Shown here piece after piece: positions 17,395 through 26,094 of a stretch of DNA of 64,000 nt; position 1 is the first letter of the stretch; every line of letters begins with the position of its first letter. The stretch is taken from contig DLRW01000043.1 in NCBI GenBank assembly GCA_002501205.1, positions 62,001 through 126,000 of the forward strand. The letters are read 5' to 3'. Origin of the DNA: Flavobacteriales bacterium UBA7878. Lineage in GTDB: Bacteria; Bacteroidota; Bacteroidia; Flavobacteriales; Schleiferiaceae. The notes beneath the pieces are model-generated. The model was given only the letters and a program-made list of their open reading frames with translations, did not search any database and was not told the origin of the DNA. The position numbers were made by a program, and so were the translations under genes.

Positions 17395-18725
17395 TCCTCT
17401 TCCCCTTTCAAAGCTGCATCATAATCGGGTGGGTCGAGGTATTTGTCGTGGTCTTTAACGTAATGGTCGATAAAAAACTGCTTCCAAAACAGTTCTTTGC
17501 TCATGCTGTCCCAATGAATAATGGTGCTTTTGTACTGCTTATTCATAAAGATGGACCAGATCGCCAAGAAGCTGATTACTAAAAAGGCGGGGAGCTTTAA
17601 CCAAAGTTTTTGCTTTAAAATCCACTGTAAGCTAAAGCCTAAGGCCAGGGCCATAAAAGGTAAAAATTCAATTAAGGGGCGGGCACCAAAACTACCACCA
17701 TACCACCAGCACCACCAGCTAAAGGTGACCCAAAAAGCCAGAAGCAGGGTAAGCACTGTAGCCATAGCTTCCTTGCGATGGGCCTTAAAGAGCAGGTAAA
17801 AACCGGGTAAGCTTACAAAGAGCAGGGGACTGTATACAAACCAGCCTTTGCGGTAGCTGAAGAGGCCTTTCCAAATTTCTGGACTGAGGAAGAAAAATCC
17901 TTCTTCGGTATAGGAGTAAATGATCCAATGGCCGGTCATGTATTTCCAGTAAAAAAGCTGGGGCGATACGGCTATTAAGATTAGTAAAGCGGCCAAGCCA
18001 CCATGTATCCACCATTGAATGCCTTTGAGGGGTTTGTCCCAAATAAGTAGGAAAATGGGGAAGACTAAGGCAATTACATTGGTGGGGCGAATTAAGATGA
18101 TAAGCCCCGCAGCCAGGCCCATGATTACCACCTCTTTAATAGAGGCTTTCTTGCGATAGACCTCAAAGCGCCAAAGGACCAGGCTTACCAGGGCGAAGCT
18201 GAAAACATGGCTCATAGGCTCCACAAAACTGTAGTGGGGCATATTGGTGCCTGCGAAAATGAGAACTGCCGCCAGGGAGGCAATTCCGGGGCTGAGAAAA
18301 AATTGTAAAAAACGTTTCAGGAAATAGAGTCCGGCGAGGGCATAGGCCAAGGCTGCGGCTAAGAGCGCTAAGCGGTAGGGGGCACTAAAGCCATCGGCTT
18401 GATAAGTATCGCTAAGGCTGGCATAGAGGTGGCCGGCAAAAAAGAAGGGACTGTATAAAATGGCGGGTCCGGCGGTCATCTTTACGAAGCGATTGCCCTC
18501 GGCATCCGTTTTCATATAAAAATGGCGCTTACCCCATTCTTCCACCGGATGCTCAAATTTTAAGTCATCGTAAATAAAGAGCGCCGGGAGATAATGGTAA
18601 TAAAGGGTAATATCCCAATCGATGGTGGGCTTTTTATTCCAAAAGCGAGAGGAAACAAAAACCAGCAAGCATACCAGTATGAGGAGCTGGTAAATGCGTT
18701 CCAGACGAAACCAGCGGGGCTTCAT
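17391..18725 (-). CDS. Polytopic membrane protein, probable GT-C glycosyltransferase
   Basis: 444 residues with about ten hydrophobic helices. The first helix (LLILVCLLVFVSS) is followed by PTIDWDITLYYHYLPAL, an acidic periplasmic loop like that of GT-C enzymes. A Trp/Gly-rich turn FSWWCWWYGGSFGARPL precedes the last helices, a motif common in uncharacterised bacterial mannosyltransferase-like proteins. The C-terminus is hydrophilic (DHDKYLDPPDYDAALKGEEE). ATGA overlaps on both sides place it firmly in one transcript with scoB and the following GT gene. Substrate not predictable. Confidence 0.75.
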   Translation of the reverse strand: MKPRWFRLERIYQLLILVCLLVFVSSRFWNKKPTIDWDITLYYHYLPALFIYDDLKFEHPVEEWGKRHFYMKTDAEGNRFVKMTAGPAILYSPFFFAGHLYASLSDTYQADGFSAPYRLALLAAALAYALAGLYFLKRFLQFFLSPGIASLAAVLIFAGTNMPHYSFVEPMSHVFSFALVSLVLWRFEVYRKKASIKEVVIMGLAAGLIILIRPTNVIALVFPIFLLIWDKPLKGIQWWIHGGLAALLILIAVSPQLFYWKYMTGHWIIYSYTEEGFFFLSPEIWKGLFSYRKGWFVYSPLLFVSLPGFYLLFKAHRKEAMATVLTLLLAFWVTFSWWCWWYGGSFGARPLIEFLPFMALALGFSLQWILKQKLWLKLPAFLVISFLAIWSIFMNKQYKSTIIHWDSMSKELFWKQFFIDHYVKDHDKYLDPPDYDAALKGEEE

Positions 18726-19381
18726 TTTTCCAATTTCATGGTAGGGATATCGCCTTCAACAATTAGGCGTCCTTCGGTAGCATTGCGTACTTCATCCACA
18801 CTAATGCCGGGTGCTAATTCGCGTAGGTAAAAAGCATTGTCTTTGATATCAAGTACCGCCAAATTGGTCACCACTTTTTTAACGCAGCCCACACCGGTAA
18901 GAGGTAAGGTACATTTGGTAAGTAGTTTTGACTCCCCTTTTTTATTGGTGTGCATCATGGCCACGATGATATTATCGGCCGAAGCCACTAAATCCATAGC
19001 ACCACCCATGCCTTTTACCATTTTACCGGGGATCTTCCAGTTGGCGATATCACCACCTTGAGAAACTTCCATGGCCCCTAAAACGGTCATCTGTACATGC
19101 TGTCCGCGGATCATTCCAAAGCTGGTGGCCGAATCGAAAAAGGTAGCACCAGGAAGAGCGGTAATGGTTTGCTTGCCCGCATTAATAAGATCGGCATCCA
19201 CCTGATCTTCGGTGGGGAATGGCCCCATGCCTAAGATGCCGTTTTCACTTTGAAACTCAACGGAAATACCTTGAGGAATATAATTGGCTACCAAGGTGGG
19301 GATACCAATTCCGAGGTTCACATAATATCCGTCTTGCATTTCTTGAGCAATGCGCTGGGCAATACCGTTCTTATCGAGCAT
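18722..19381 (-). CDS. scoB: 3-oxoacid (acetoacetate/succinyl) CoA-transferase, subunit B
   Basis: 219 residues, the usual length. GYYVNLGIGIPTLVANYI starts the fold and the catalytic glutamate lies in QSENGILGMGPF. The sequence GAMDLVASADNIIVAMMHT is also typical of the beta subunit. With subunit A it moves CoA between succinyl-CoA and acetoacetate (or related acids), feeding ketone bodies and fatty-acid products into acetyl-CoA. It begins six bases after the stop of a membrane glycosyltransferase gene that separates it from scoA, an unusual order for a two-subunit enzyme. Confidence 0.93.
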   Translation of the reverse strand: MLDKNGIAQRIAQEMQDGYYVNLGIGIPTLVANYIPQGISVEFQSENGILGMGPFPTEDQVDADLINAGKQTITALPGATFFDSATSFGMIRGQHVQMTVLGAMEVSQGGDIANWKIPGKMVKGMGGAMDLVASADNIIVAMMHTNKKGESKLLTKCTLPLTGVGCVKKVVTNLAVLDIKDNAFYLRELAPGISVDEVRNATEGRLIVEGDIPTMKLEK

Positions 19382-19387
19382 AGGTCT

Positions 19388-21115
19388 TTAATTAGCGTTT
19401 CTAAGTGTGCGCCATTGAGCGTCTTTGAGGCTAAAGGTCTCGGAATGAGGATTCCAGATAAAAACCTTCATTCTCTCCGTTTCCGGAGCCACTGTTCCCA
19501 AAACTACAAAAAGCCTCCATTCTTGCCAGCCTGCTTTTGGGCTTAAATAATGGCGCGCTTCATAGGCTTCAAAAGCGATGGACTTTCCGTCTTTATCAAA
19601 GCTTTGGAAGGCGATGGCCAATTTATGCAGTGCCTCTGTACCTTGAAGGTTAAGCTGGAGCTGAAGGGCTTGGGGAATAGAGTCTTTGGGCCATTCGAAA
19701 AGTGGCTCTCCCTTTTGATGATTGCTTAAATCCGGAAAGGAACCTTGGGAAGAAAGGGTCCAGGCTAAGTTCTCTTTTCTTTGGAGGAGGACTAAATTTT
19801 CGGAGGGACTGGCAGCGATTAAGTCATATTCCGGCGAAAGCCGCAAAGGCATAAAGCTTAAACGGAATTGACTGGCTATGTTTTCTGCTTTTTGATAAGC
19901 GGGAATGGCCGCCCCATTTTTAACTTGTAAATAGTTCCATTGCGGGGCTAAGAGATAGGAGCCACTTAAGCTTTGTACTTCTTGCTCAGCTAAGGATTGA
20001 TAGAAGGAATCCGGAATTTGTTCTTTCGACCACGATCTTGCCAATGAGTGATTAAGCGATATTCTTGGGATTAAAAACCAGAGGGGAATAAAGCAGGCCA
20101 AGATCCAGTAGGCCCGACCTAAATAGGCTTTTTGCCAAATTTGGCTGGCTAAGGGGAGTGCGGAGATCAAAGCCCAAAAAGACCAATACATGAGGCCACG
20201 GTCAAAGGGGAAGTTTAAATCTATAAGCCAGTGGCCAAGGATGTAAAAGAGGGGAATAAGCCAATAAGAAAGGGCCCAAAACCAGGCAAAGGGCTGGGAA
20301 ATTTGATCGCGCTTGATCCAGGCTAAAATGAGAGTGAAAATTTGAAAAAGGAAAATTGGGATTAATCCGAAATCCACTTGAATAAGGCTGCCTATACTGT
20401 CTTGTAAAAAGCCATTTTGACCGCCATAATACAATTGCAGATGCGCTTTTAATTCGAAACTCATCCAAAGAGCAAAGGCAATTGGAATTAGATTTAGAGC
20501 GATGAGGAGATAGGTTTTGAGGACTTGTTTTTTTCGCCAGAGCACATAAAGGTGCATTAAGCTTAGAAAACCCAAAAGGGGTAGCCAGCTCAGATTACTG
20601 AGGATGCCCAGACTGGCAAAAAGTAAAAAGCGCCAAGAGGAGGAGAGCTTTCCTTGGGCTTCCAATTGTTGGAGCTGAAAAGCCGCAGCCATCATAAAGG
20701 CGAACATTAAGCCATAGCCTCTACTGTAGGCAAAAAACTCCATGGGATAGCCAGCCGCTAAAAGAGCAATAAGCCCCACTACCACTAATTCGCGGTTTTT
20801 ATAATGGGCTAAAAAGCGCCAGGCATAAACATAAAAGAGCGGGAAGGCTAAAAGATTGGGAAGTCGCAAAAGCCATTCATCCATGCCGCCCAGGCGATAG
20901 ACCAGATGACTTAAAAGGGAATTGAGGAAATGGTTGTTTGCAGACCAATAAGCGCTGCCCGGCCAAAAATTTCCACTTTGGATATAGCTAAAGAAGCTGG
21001 TGGCCTCATCAAAAACCAGAGGATTTTGAAAAGCTCGAATCCAGAGAAAAGCCCAGTAAAGCAAGCCTAAAAAAAGCAAGCTCAAACTAAAAGGCTTATG
21101 CTGGCTTTTAAACAT
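19388..21115 (-). CDS. Polytopic membrane glycosyltransferase (GT39-like) inserted between scoA and scoB
   Basis: 575 residues, around ten transmembrane helices in the first 390 residues, then a soluble periplasmic domain of roughly 180 residues. NPLVFDEATSFFSY after helix 1 (Asp36, Glu37) is the GT-C acidic pair. FFAYSRGYGLMFAFMMAAA resembles the AR.Y sequence of GT39/ArnT proteins. The C-terminal domain (strands such as LQLQLNLQGTEALHKLAIAF and EWRLFVVLG) looks like a carbohydrate-binding beta-sandwich. The ATG directly follows the scoA TAA (TAAATG) and the stop is six bases before scoB, so it is co-transcribed with both. Base composition and codon use look like those of neighbours. Confidence 0.82.
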   Translation of the reverse strand: MFKSQHKPFSLSLLFLGLLYWAFLWIRAFQNPLVFDEATSFFSYIQSGNFWPGSAYWSANNHFLNSLLSHLVYRLGGMDEWLLRLPNLLAFPLFYVYAWRFLAHYKNRELVVVGLIALLAAGYPMEFFAYSRGYGLMFAFMMAAAFQLQQLEAQGKLSSSWRFLLFASLGILSNLSWLPLLGFLSLMHLYVLWRKKQVLKTYLLIALNLIPIAFALWMSFELKAHLQLYYGGQNGFLQDSIGSLIQVDFGLIPIFLFQIFTLILAWIKRDQISQPFAWFWALSYWLIPLFYILGHWLIDLNFPFDRGLMYWSFWALISALPLASQIWQKAYLGRAYWILACFIPLWFLIPRISLNHSLARSWSKEQIPDSFYQSLAEQEVQSLSGSYLLAPQWNYLQVKNGAAIPAYQKAENIASQFRLSFMPLRLSPEYDLIAASPSENLVLLQRKENLAWTLSSQGSFPDLSNHQKGEPLFEWPKDSIPQALQLQLNLQGTEALHKLAIAFQSFDKDGKSIAFEAYEARHYLSPKAGWQEWRLFVVLGTVAPETERMKVFIWNPHSETFSLKDAQWRTLRNAN

Positions 21116-21817
21116 TTAGGCGGAAGGACGTACCGTGCGCTGCTCGATGCGTTTTTCGTAGTTTACCCCTTCAAAAATGCGCTGTACGAAGATGCCAGGG
21201 CAATGAATTTCATTGGGGTCCAATTCACCGGCAGGCACTAATTCCTCTACTTCTGCAATGGTGATTTTACCCGCCATCGCCATTAAGGGGTTAAAGTTGC
21301 GCGCGGTGCCTTTAAAGATGAGGTTTCCGGCTTCATCCCCTTTCCAGGCTTTTACGAAGGCAAAATCGGCTTCAAAAGCATGTTCCAAGATATGAGGTTT
21401 GCCATTAAACCAGCGTACTTCTTTGCCTTCGGCTACTTCGGTCCCATATCCGGCTGGGGTGAAGAATGCTGGAATTCCGGCTCCGGCAGCCCTACAACGT
21501 TCCGCCAGGGTACCTTGAGGGATAAGCTCAACCTCTAATTCACCGCTCAGCATTTGCTTTTCAAAGAGATCATTCTCGCCTACGTAGGAGCTGATCATCT
21601 TTTTGATCTGACGGGTTTGCAAGAGCAGGCCCAATCCAAAATCATCTACACCGGCATTATTACTAATACAGGTAAGGCCTTTTACCCCGCTTTGGCGGAT
21701 GGCTGAAATGGAGTTTTCGGGAATACCGCAAAGGCCAAAACCTCCCAGCATTAAGGTCATATTATCTTTAAGTCCAAGGGCCGCTTCTTCGGCGCCACTT
21801 ACTACTTTACGGATCAT
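21116..21817 (-). CDS. scoA: 3-oxoacid (acetoacetate/succinyl) CoA-transferase, subunit A
   Basis: 233 residues. The glycine loop MLGGFGLCGIPENSI near residue 25, the CoA-contacting ISNNAGVDDFGLGLLL, and PAGYGTEVAEGKEVRWF are characteristic of the alpha subunit of class I CoA-transferases. It needs the B subunit for the catalytic glutamate. The gene begins 20 bases after the stop of the penicillin-binding-protein gene, with no terminator between, so it is part of the same transcript. Confidence 0.93.
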   Translation of the reverse strand: MIRKVVSGAEEAALGLKDNMTLMLGGFGLCGIPENSISAIRQSGVKGLTCISNNAGVDDFGLGLLLQTRQIKKMISSYVGENDLFEKQMLSGELEVELIPQGTLAERCRAAGAGIPAFFTPAGYGTEVAEGKEVRWFNGKPHILEHAFEADFAFVKAWKGDEAGNLIFKGTARNFNPLMAMAGKITIAEVEELVPAGELDPNEIHCPGIFVQRIFEGVNYEKRIEQRTVRPSA

Positions 21818-21837
21818 ATCTTGTTTTTTTAGAGGCT

Positions 21838-24168
21838 CTAATTAGGGTTAAACTGATCGGCTCCCATGCCATCATCAATGCTTACCGTATCAATGGCCCC
21901 AAGGGCCGCTTTGTAACGGTCACAATTCAGTTCAATACTAAGGGGATCAATCGGTTTTTCAAAATCGGCTTTACTTACCTGTAGGGTGGAGTCGGCATAA
22001 CATTTCTGCATAAATAAGGCCCAAACGGGCAAGGAAATAGTTGCCCCTTGTCCATAATAAGTGGAACCAAAATGAGCGGAACGATCTTCACAACCACCCC
22101 AAACGCCGGTAATTAAATTGGGCACCATGCCCATAAACCAGCCATCGGCATTGTTTTGAGTTGTTCCGGTTTTACCGGCAATGGGATTCGTGAATTTCCA
22201 GGGGAAACCGGTTACCACATCATTAGAGTAAGATCCCCAGGATGAGCGTAAACGAGCACCAGTTCCGGAGGCAGTCACCCCTTTTAATAGGTCTAGTACC
22301 ACATAAGCATCTTGCTCGCTCATTACCTCATTGGTACGCGGACTGATTTCTTGCAGCACCACTCCATTGCGATCTTCTATACGGGTAATAAAAATGGGTT
22401 CCGTATAAACTCCTTTATTGGCGAAGGTGGTGTAGGCTCCTACAATATCATGTACCGATAAGTCTACCGTTCCTAATGCAATGGAGGGTTGGGCGGGAAT
22501 TTCATCTTCAATACCCATCTCATGCATCATCCGAATTACCGGAACCGGACCTACTTGCTTCATTAAATAGGTGGTAACGGTATTTACGGAATTGGCGAGG
22601 GCATATTTTAGGGTATATATTCCGCCATATTTATCATCGGAATTTTTTGGGCACCAATCCTTCAACAAGTCGTATTTCCCTTTTTCGATACAGGTCCGCA
22701 CATTGGGCACCTCAAAACATGGGGAGTAGCCCTTTTGGCGAATAGCGGTGGTATAAACGAAAGGCTTAAAGAGTGAACCAACCTGACGTTTTCCTTGGCG
22801 AACATGGTCGTATTGGAAATGGCGGAAGTCGATACCGCCTACCCAGGCTTTAATAAAACCAGTTTGAGGCTCCACCGACATTAATCCAGATTGGTAGAAA
22901 TGCTTGTAATAGCGAATAGAATCCCAAGGGCTCATCAAAGTATCTACATCTCCACCCCAGGCAAAAACGCTCATTTCGATAGGGGTGTGGAATACCTTCA
23001 TAATACTATCCATGGAGATATCCTGCTTTTTCATGCGGCGGAAACGAGGGGTTTGACGCATGGCTCTGCCCAGCAGATCTTCAACGGCGCCAGGTGTAAG
23101 GTTGTGGAAGGGCGCTAATTTGCGGTTTTTCTCCATCTTAAAGAATACTCGCTGCAAATTGCTCATGTGCTCGGTTACCGCTTCTTCGGCATACTTCTGC
23201 ATACGGGAGTCGAGGGTAGTGTAGATTTTTAAACCGTCGGTATAAAGATTGTATTCGCTGCCGTCAGGCTTGGGATGTTCCTTTATCCATCGCGCCATAT
23301 ACTGTCGCAGGTATTCCCGGAAATAGGTAGCAGTACCACTAATGTGACCTTGGCGGTTGAATTTCAATTCGATCGGCAATGCAGATAGGGAGTCTCTTTC
23401 TGCTTCGGTGATCATCTCATTGCGCAGCATTTGCCCGAAAACTACATTCCGTCTTTCCAAGGCGCGGGGCGCAGTTTGTTCGCGTTTGGGATTAATCTGC
23501 CAGGGGTTTTGCAGCATACCAATAAAAAGGGCTGCCTCTTGTATATTTAGGCTGTCTGGAGCTTTATTAAAGTAAGTGGAAGCGGCCGATTTAATACCCA
23601 CGGCATCGTATACAAAGTCGACCTGGTTGAGGTACATCGCCACAATTTCTTCCTTGGTATACTGACGCTCCAATTGCACGGCGATTACCCATTCCTGGAA
23701 TTTTTGCATGATACGACCAATCAAGGAACCTGGAGGTTCATGGAACAATTGCTTAGCTAATTGTTGGGTTACGGTACTTCCACCGCCATTTTGACCTAAT
23801 CGCACGATGGCTCTGGCCAAAGCTTCGAAGTCGATACCACTGTGGCTGTAGTAGCGTTCATCTTCGGTGGCCACCAGGGCATTAATTAAGTGTGGGCTTA
23901 ATTCGCTGTAATCAACGTGGGTGCGATTGTCTTTAAAGAACTTACCCAGGGTTTCGCCATCGGAGCTGTAAATTTCCGTGGCGACATTGCTTTTGGGGTT
24001 TTCAATTTCTTCGAAGGTGGGGAGTTTACCAAAAGCTCCCAAAGTGGTGAGGCCAACTATGAATATGATGCTTAAGATCCCTAAAAAATAAAGGACCCAC
24101 ATCCAACGTACCAGCTTGCGGTAATCGTTTTTAGCAGTTCTCTGGGTCTTAGTTTTTCGCTTCGCCAT
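21838..24168 (-). CDS. Class A penicillin-binding protein (PBP1A type)
   Basis: 776 residues. A short basic cytoplasmic tail precedes one transmembrane helix (about 22-45). The GT51 glycosyltransferase domain has ATEDERYYSHSGID (Glu102 region) and GGSTVTQQLAKQLF. The transpeptidase domain has the nucleophile motif GSLFKPF near 465, ANSVN (SxN) and AGKTGTTQNN (KTG) near 666. It polymerises lipid II and cross-links peptidoglycan at the periplasmic face. It begins 20 bases inside gldH and is followed by scoA. Ends with a soluble acidic tail (VSIDDGMGADQFNPN). Confidence 0.95.
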   Translation of the reverse strand: MAKRKTKTQRTAKNDYRKLVRWMWVLYFLGILSIIFIVGLTTLGAFGKLPTFEEIENPKSNVATEIYSSDGETLGKFFKDNRTHVDYSELSPHLINALVATEDERYYSHSGIDFEALARAIVRLGQNGGGSTVTQQLAKQLFHEPPGSLIGRIMQKFQEWVIAVQLERQYTKEEIVAMYLNQVDFVYDAVGIKSAASTYFNKAPDSLNIQEAALFIGMLQNPWQINPKREQTAPRALERRNVVFGQMLRNEMITEAERDSLSALPIELKFNRQGHISGTATYFREYLRQYMARWIKEHPKPDGSEYNLYTDGLKIYTTLDSRMQKYAEEAVTEHMSNLQRVFFKMEKNRKLAPFHNLTPGAVEDLLGRAMRQTPRFRRMKKQDISMDSIMKVFHTPIEMSVFAWGGDVDTLMSPWDSIRYYKHFYQSGLMSVEPQTGFIKAWVGGIDFRHFQYDHVRQGKRQVGSLFKPFVYTTAIRQKGYSPCFEVPNVRTCIEKGKYDLLKDWCPKNSDDKYGGIYTLKYALANSVNTVTTYLMKQVGPVPVIRMMHEMGIEDEIPAQPSIALGTVDLSVHDIVGAYTTFANKGVYTEPIFITRIEDRNGVVLQEISPRTNEVMSEQDAYVVLDLLKGVTASGTGARLRSSWGSYSNDVVTGFPWKFTNPIAGKTGTTQNNADGWFMGMVPNLITGVWGGCEDRSAHFGSTYYGQGATISLPVWALFMQKCYADSTLQVSKADFEKPIDPLSIELNCDRYKAALGAIDTVSIDDGMGADQFNPN

Positions 24169-24643
24169 TTTCCTGTTTGTAAATGCTTATGCCAATATCT
24201 TCAACGCCGGGAAGAGGATCTTCGCGCATGGCCTGCACAAATTCGAAGCGATAGGTGCCTGCCTTGGTAAAACGCAGAGGTTCTCTTCTGAATACTCTTT
24301 GAAAGGTTTTAAGCTCTCCCACGCCTTCGCCTAACCATTTACCAAAGGGATCTGCCAGGGTTAGGTTCGCGGTGTCGCTGTATTCTATACCTCCTTCAGA
24401 ATATATTTTCCTGAAAAGGTACAGATTTGAAAAGGGATAATCATTATTCCCCCGCATATTGAAATAAATGAGGTAGGAGCTAAGGGTATCTTCAATTTCT
24501 ACTTCGAAGCTGGCAATGCTATCGGCATACCAGCCATCGCTGGCTACCGGCTGATAGTTTTCGTACCAGGGCTTCTCCGAACAGGCAAAAGCGAAGCTGA
24601 CCAAAAGGACTAAAAGAAAGAGCTGTTTAAGACTTCGGAGCAT
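24149..24643 (-). CDS. gldH: Gliding motility lipoprotein GldH
   Basis: 164 residues. Signal peptide MLRSLKQLFLLVLLVSFAFAC with a lipobox ending at Cys21. The mature part, starting SEKPWYENYQPVASDGWYADSI and containing NMRGNNDYPFSNLYLFRKI, is the GldH family pattern. GldH is one of the lipoproteins required for gliding in Flavobacterium johnsoniae. The reading frame extends 56 codons further upstream through the low-complexity 3' end of ricT, but the lipoprotein signal peptide fixes the start here. It overlaps ricT by 17 bases and the PBP gene by 20. Order ricT-gldH-PBP is, from recall, conserved in Flavobacteriales. Confidence 0.9.
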   Translation of the reverse strand: MLRSLKQLFLLVLLVSFAFACSEKPWYENYQPVASDGWYADSIASFEVEIEDTLSSYLIYFNMRGNNDYPFSNLYLFRKIYSEGGIEYSDTANLTLADPFGKWLGEGVGELKTFQRVFRREPLRFTKAGTYRFEFVQAMREDPLPGVEDIGISIYKQENGEAKN

Positions 24644-25961
24644 CGTTATTTCCGGGATTGCTGTTTTTACGTCGGCGATTGCGGTTATTGCGATTGCGGT
24701 TTGTGCCACCACTTTTATTCGGGCTACCGCCTTCTTTCGTGTTTCGAGGCGATTGTGCTTTCGCTTGAGGATTAGCCTTTGCTTCGGGCTTGGGTCCATT
24801 GCCCTGAGCATTTGGATTATTACGCCCTTTTGCCGGGCGCTTGCGCCCTTTGCGACGGCGATTGTCTCCCCTTCCTTTCTGATCGAAACGGGTTAATTCA
24901 TCCTGGCCTACCACATTCTCATAAGCCACACTTTCTTCGGAGGGCTTATTCGCATTAAAGTCGATTAAACTTTCAGGCTTTTCGCCCTTTTCGTTTAAGG
25001 CCATAATATGCTTCACATCCTCAAGCTTTACCGCTACCCATTCGTTCCCTTGGTCAGGAAGAGCATACCACAGTAATTCTTTGAAGATGTCCATTTTCTG
25101 GAAGTAAGCCTTGCCCGCTTTGGTTTCCAGATTTTTATTGGTGTCTGGGAAATTCTTGAGGGCATCCAGATAAGTATCCAGCTCATAGTTGAGGCAGCAT
25201 TTTAACTTTCCGCATTGTCCAGCTAATTTGGTCGGATTCAGCGAAAGCTGCTGATACCGGGCCGCGGCAGTGTTTACCGAACGGAAATCCGTAAGCCAGG
25301 TGCTGCAACATAATTCGCGGCCACAAGAGCCAATGCCTCCAATTTTACCGGCCTCTTGTCGAGTTCCGATTTGGCGCATTTCTACTCGAATCTTAAACTC
25401 GGAAGCTAATATTTTAATAAGCTCGCGGAAATCGACCCGTTCATCAGCGATATAATAAAAAGTAGCCTTGGCATTATCACCTTGGTACTCTACATCGCTG
25501 AGCTTCATATTGAGGTTTAGCTCTTTCACAATTTCGCGACTGCGCACCATGGTTTCATGCTCACGATCGCGAGCAGTTTGCCAAATATCAATATCGCGCT
25601 GATTGGCTTTGCGATATAATTTGCGCACATCCGGAGACTCCGGCCGCAATTTGCGTTTATTCATTTGCAGGCGTACTAATTCGCCAGTGAGCGAAACAGC
25701 GCCAATATCGTGTCCGGGATTTCCTTCTACTGCAACCACATCGCCCATATAGAGGCGGATTTGGCTTGGGTTTTTATAATATTCCTTGCGGCCGTTCTTA
25801 AAACGAACTTCGACATATTCAAAAGGAGCGAGGTGCCCCGGTAGTTCCATATCACTTAACCAGTCGAAAACGGTGTGTTTCTCACAACCCTTTACGCCAC
25901 AAGAGCCATTACTTTTACAGCCTTTGGGAATCCCGTTTGTACTACAACTTCCACATCCCAT
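24627..25961 (-). CDS. ricT: PSP1/RicT-family protein with basic low-complexity tail
   Basis: 444 residues. The first 30 residues are Cys-rich (MGCGSCSTNG, GCKSNGSCGVKGCEKH). The PSP1 domain (about 45-310) carries the conserved cysteines GSCGRELCCSTWL and AGQCGKLKCCLNYELD that in Bacillus RicT/YaaT take part in Fe-S cluster binding by the Ric complex (RNase Y specificity, phosphorelay). The last 80 residues (from about 365) are disordered, rich in Arg, Asn, Lys and Gly, and may bind RNA. A good TATCTTTG -7 box lies upstream, making this the probable first gene of the long minus-strand operon. Whether it works in RNA processing here is inference. Confidence 0.88.
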   Translation of the reverse strand: MGCGSCSTNGIPKGCKSNGSCGVKGCEKHTVFDWLSDMELPGHLAPFEYVEVRFKNGRKEYYKNPSQIRLYMGDVVAVEGNPGHDIGAVSLTGELVRLQMNKRKLRPESPDVRKLYRKANQRDIDIWQTARDREHETMVRSREIVKELNLNMKLSDVEYQGDNAKATFYYIADERVDFRELIKILASEFKIRVEMRQIGTRQEAGKIGGIGSCGRELCCSTWLTDFRSVNTAAARYQQLSLNPTKLAGQCGKLKCCLNYELDTYLDALKNFPDTNKNLETKAGKAYFQKMDIFKELLWYALPDQGNEWVAVKLEDVKHIMALNEKGEKPESLIDFNANKPSEESVAYENVVGQDELTRFDQKGRGDNRRRKGRKRPAKGRNNPNAQGNGPKPEAKANPQAKAQSPRNTKEGGSPNKSGGTNRNRNNRNRRRKNSNPGNNDAPKS

Positions 25962-26002
25962 TGTAAGGTCTCTTTTTTGGGGTCCTTTTTTGCGGACCAG
26001 CG

Positions 26003-26010
26003 CAAAGATA
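26003..26010 (-). promoter_or_regulatory. -7 promoter box of the ricT-gldH-pbp-sco-GT operon
   Basis: TATCTTTG on the minus strand, an exact TAnnTTTG match, with TTG about 17 bases further upstream as a possible -33 element. It leaves a leader of about 35 bases, including a GGTCC/GGACC hairpin (25981-25985 with 25994-25998). Confidence 0.55.
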
Positions 26011-26094
26011 CCATTTCACATCTTTGACAATTTGCCGTCCGCAGTATCATTTTTGGCTACTTTTAGCGTTTCATTCCCAAAACGGATTTCCCGC

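Noticed and set aside
24644..24811. N-terminal extension of the gldH frame
   Set aside because: It is the opposite frame of the ricT low-complexity tail; the lipoprotein signal starts at 24643.
25786..26094. Open frame extending the porZ reading frame upstream
   Set aside because: It runs antisense through ricT and precedes the signal peptide; the ATG at 26095 is followed directly by MRISLGLLFIFG.
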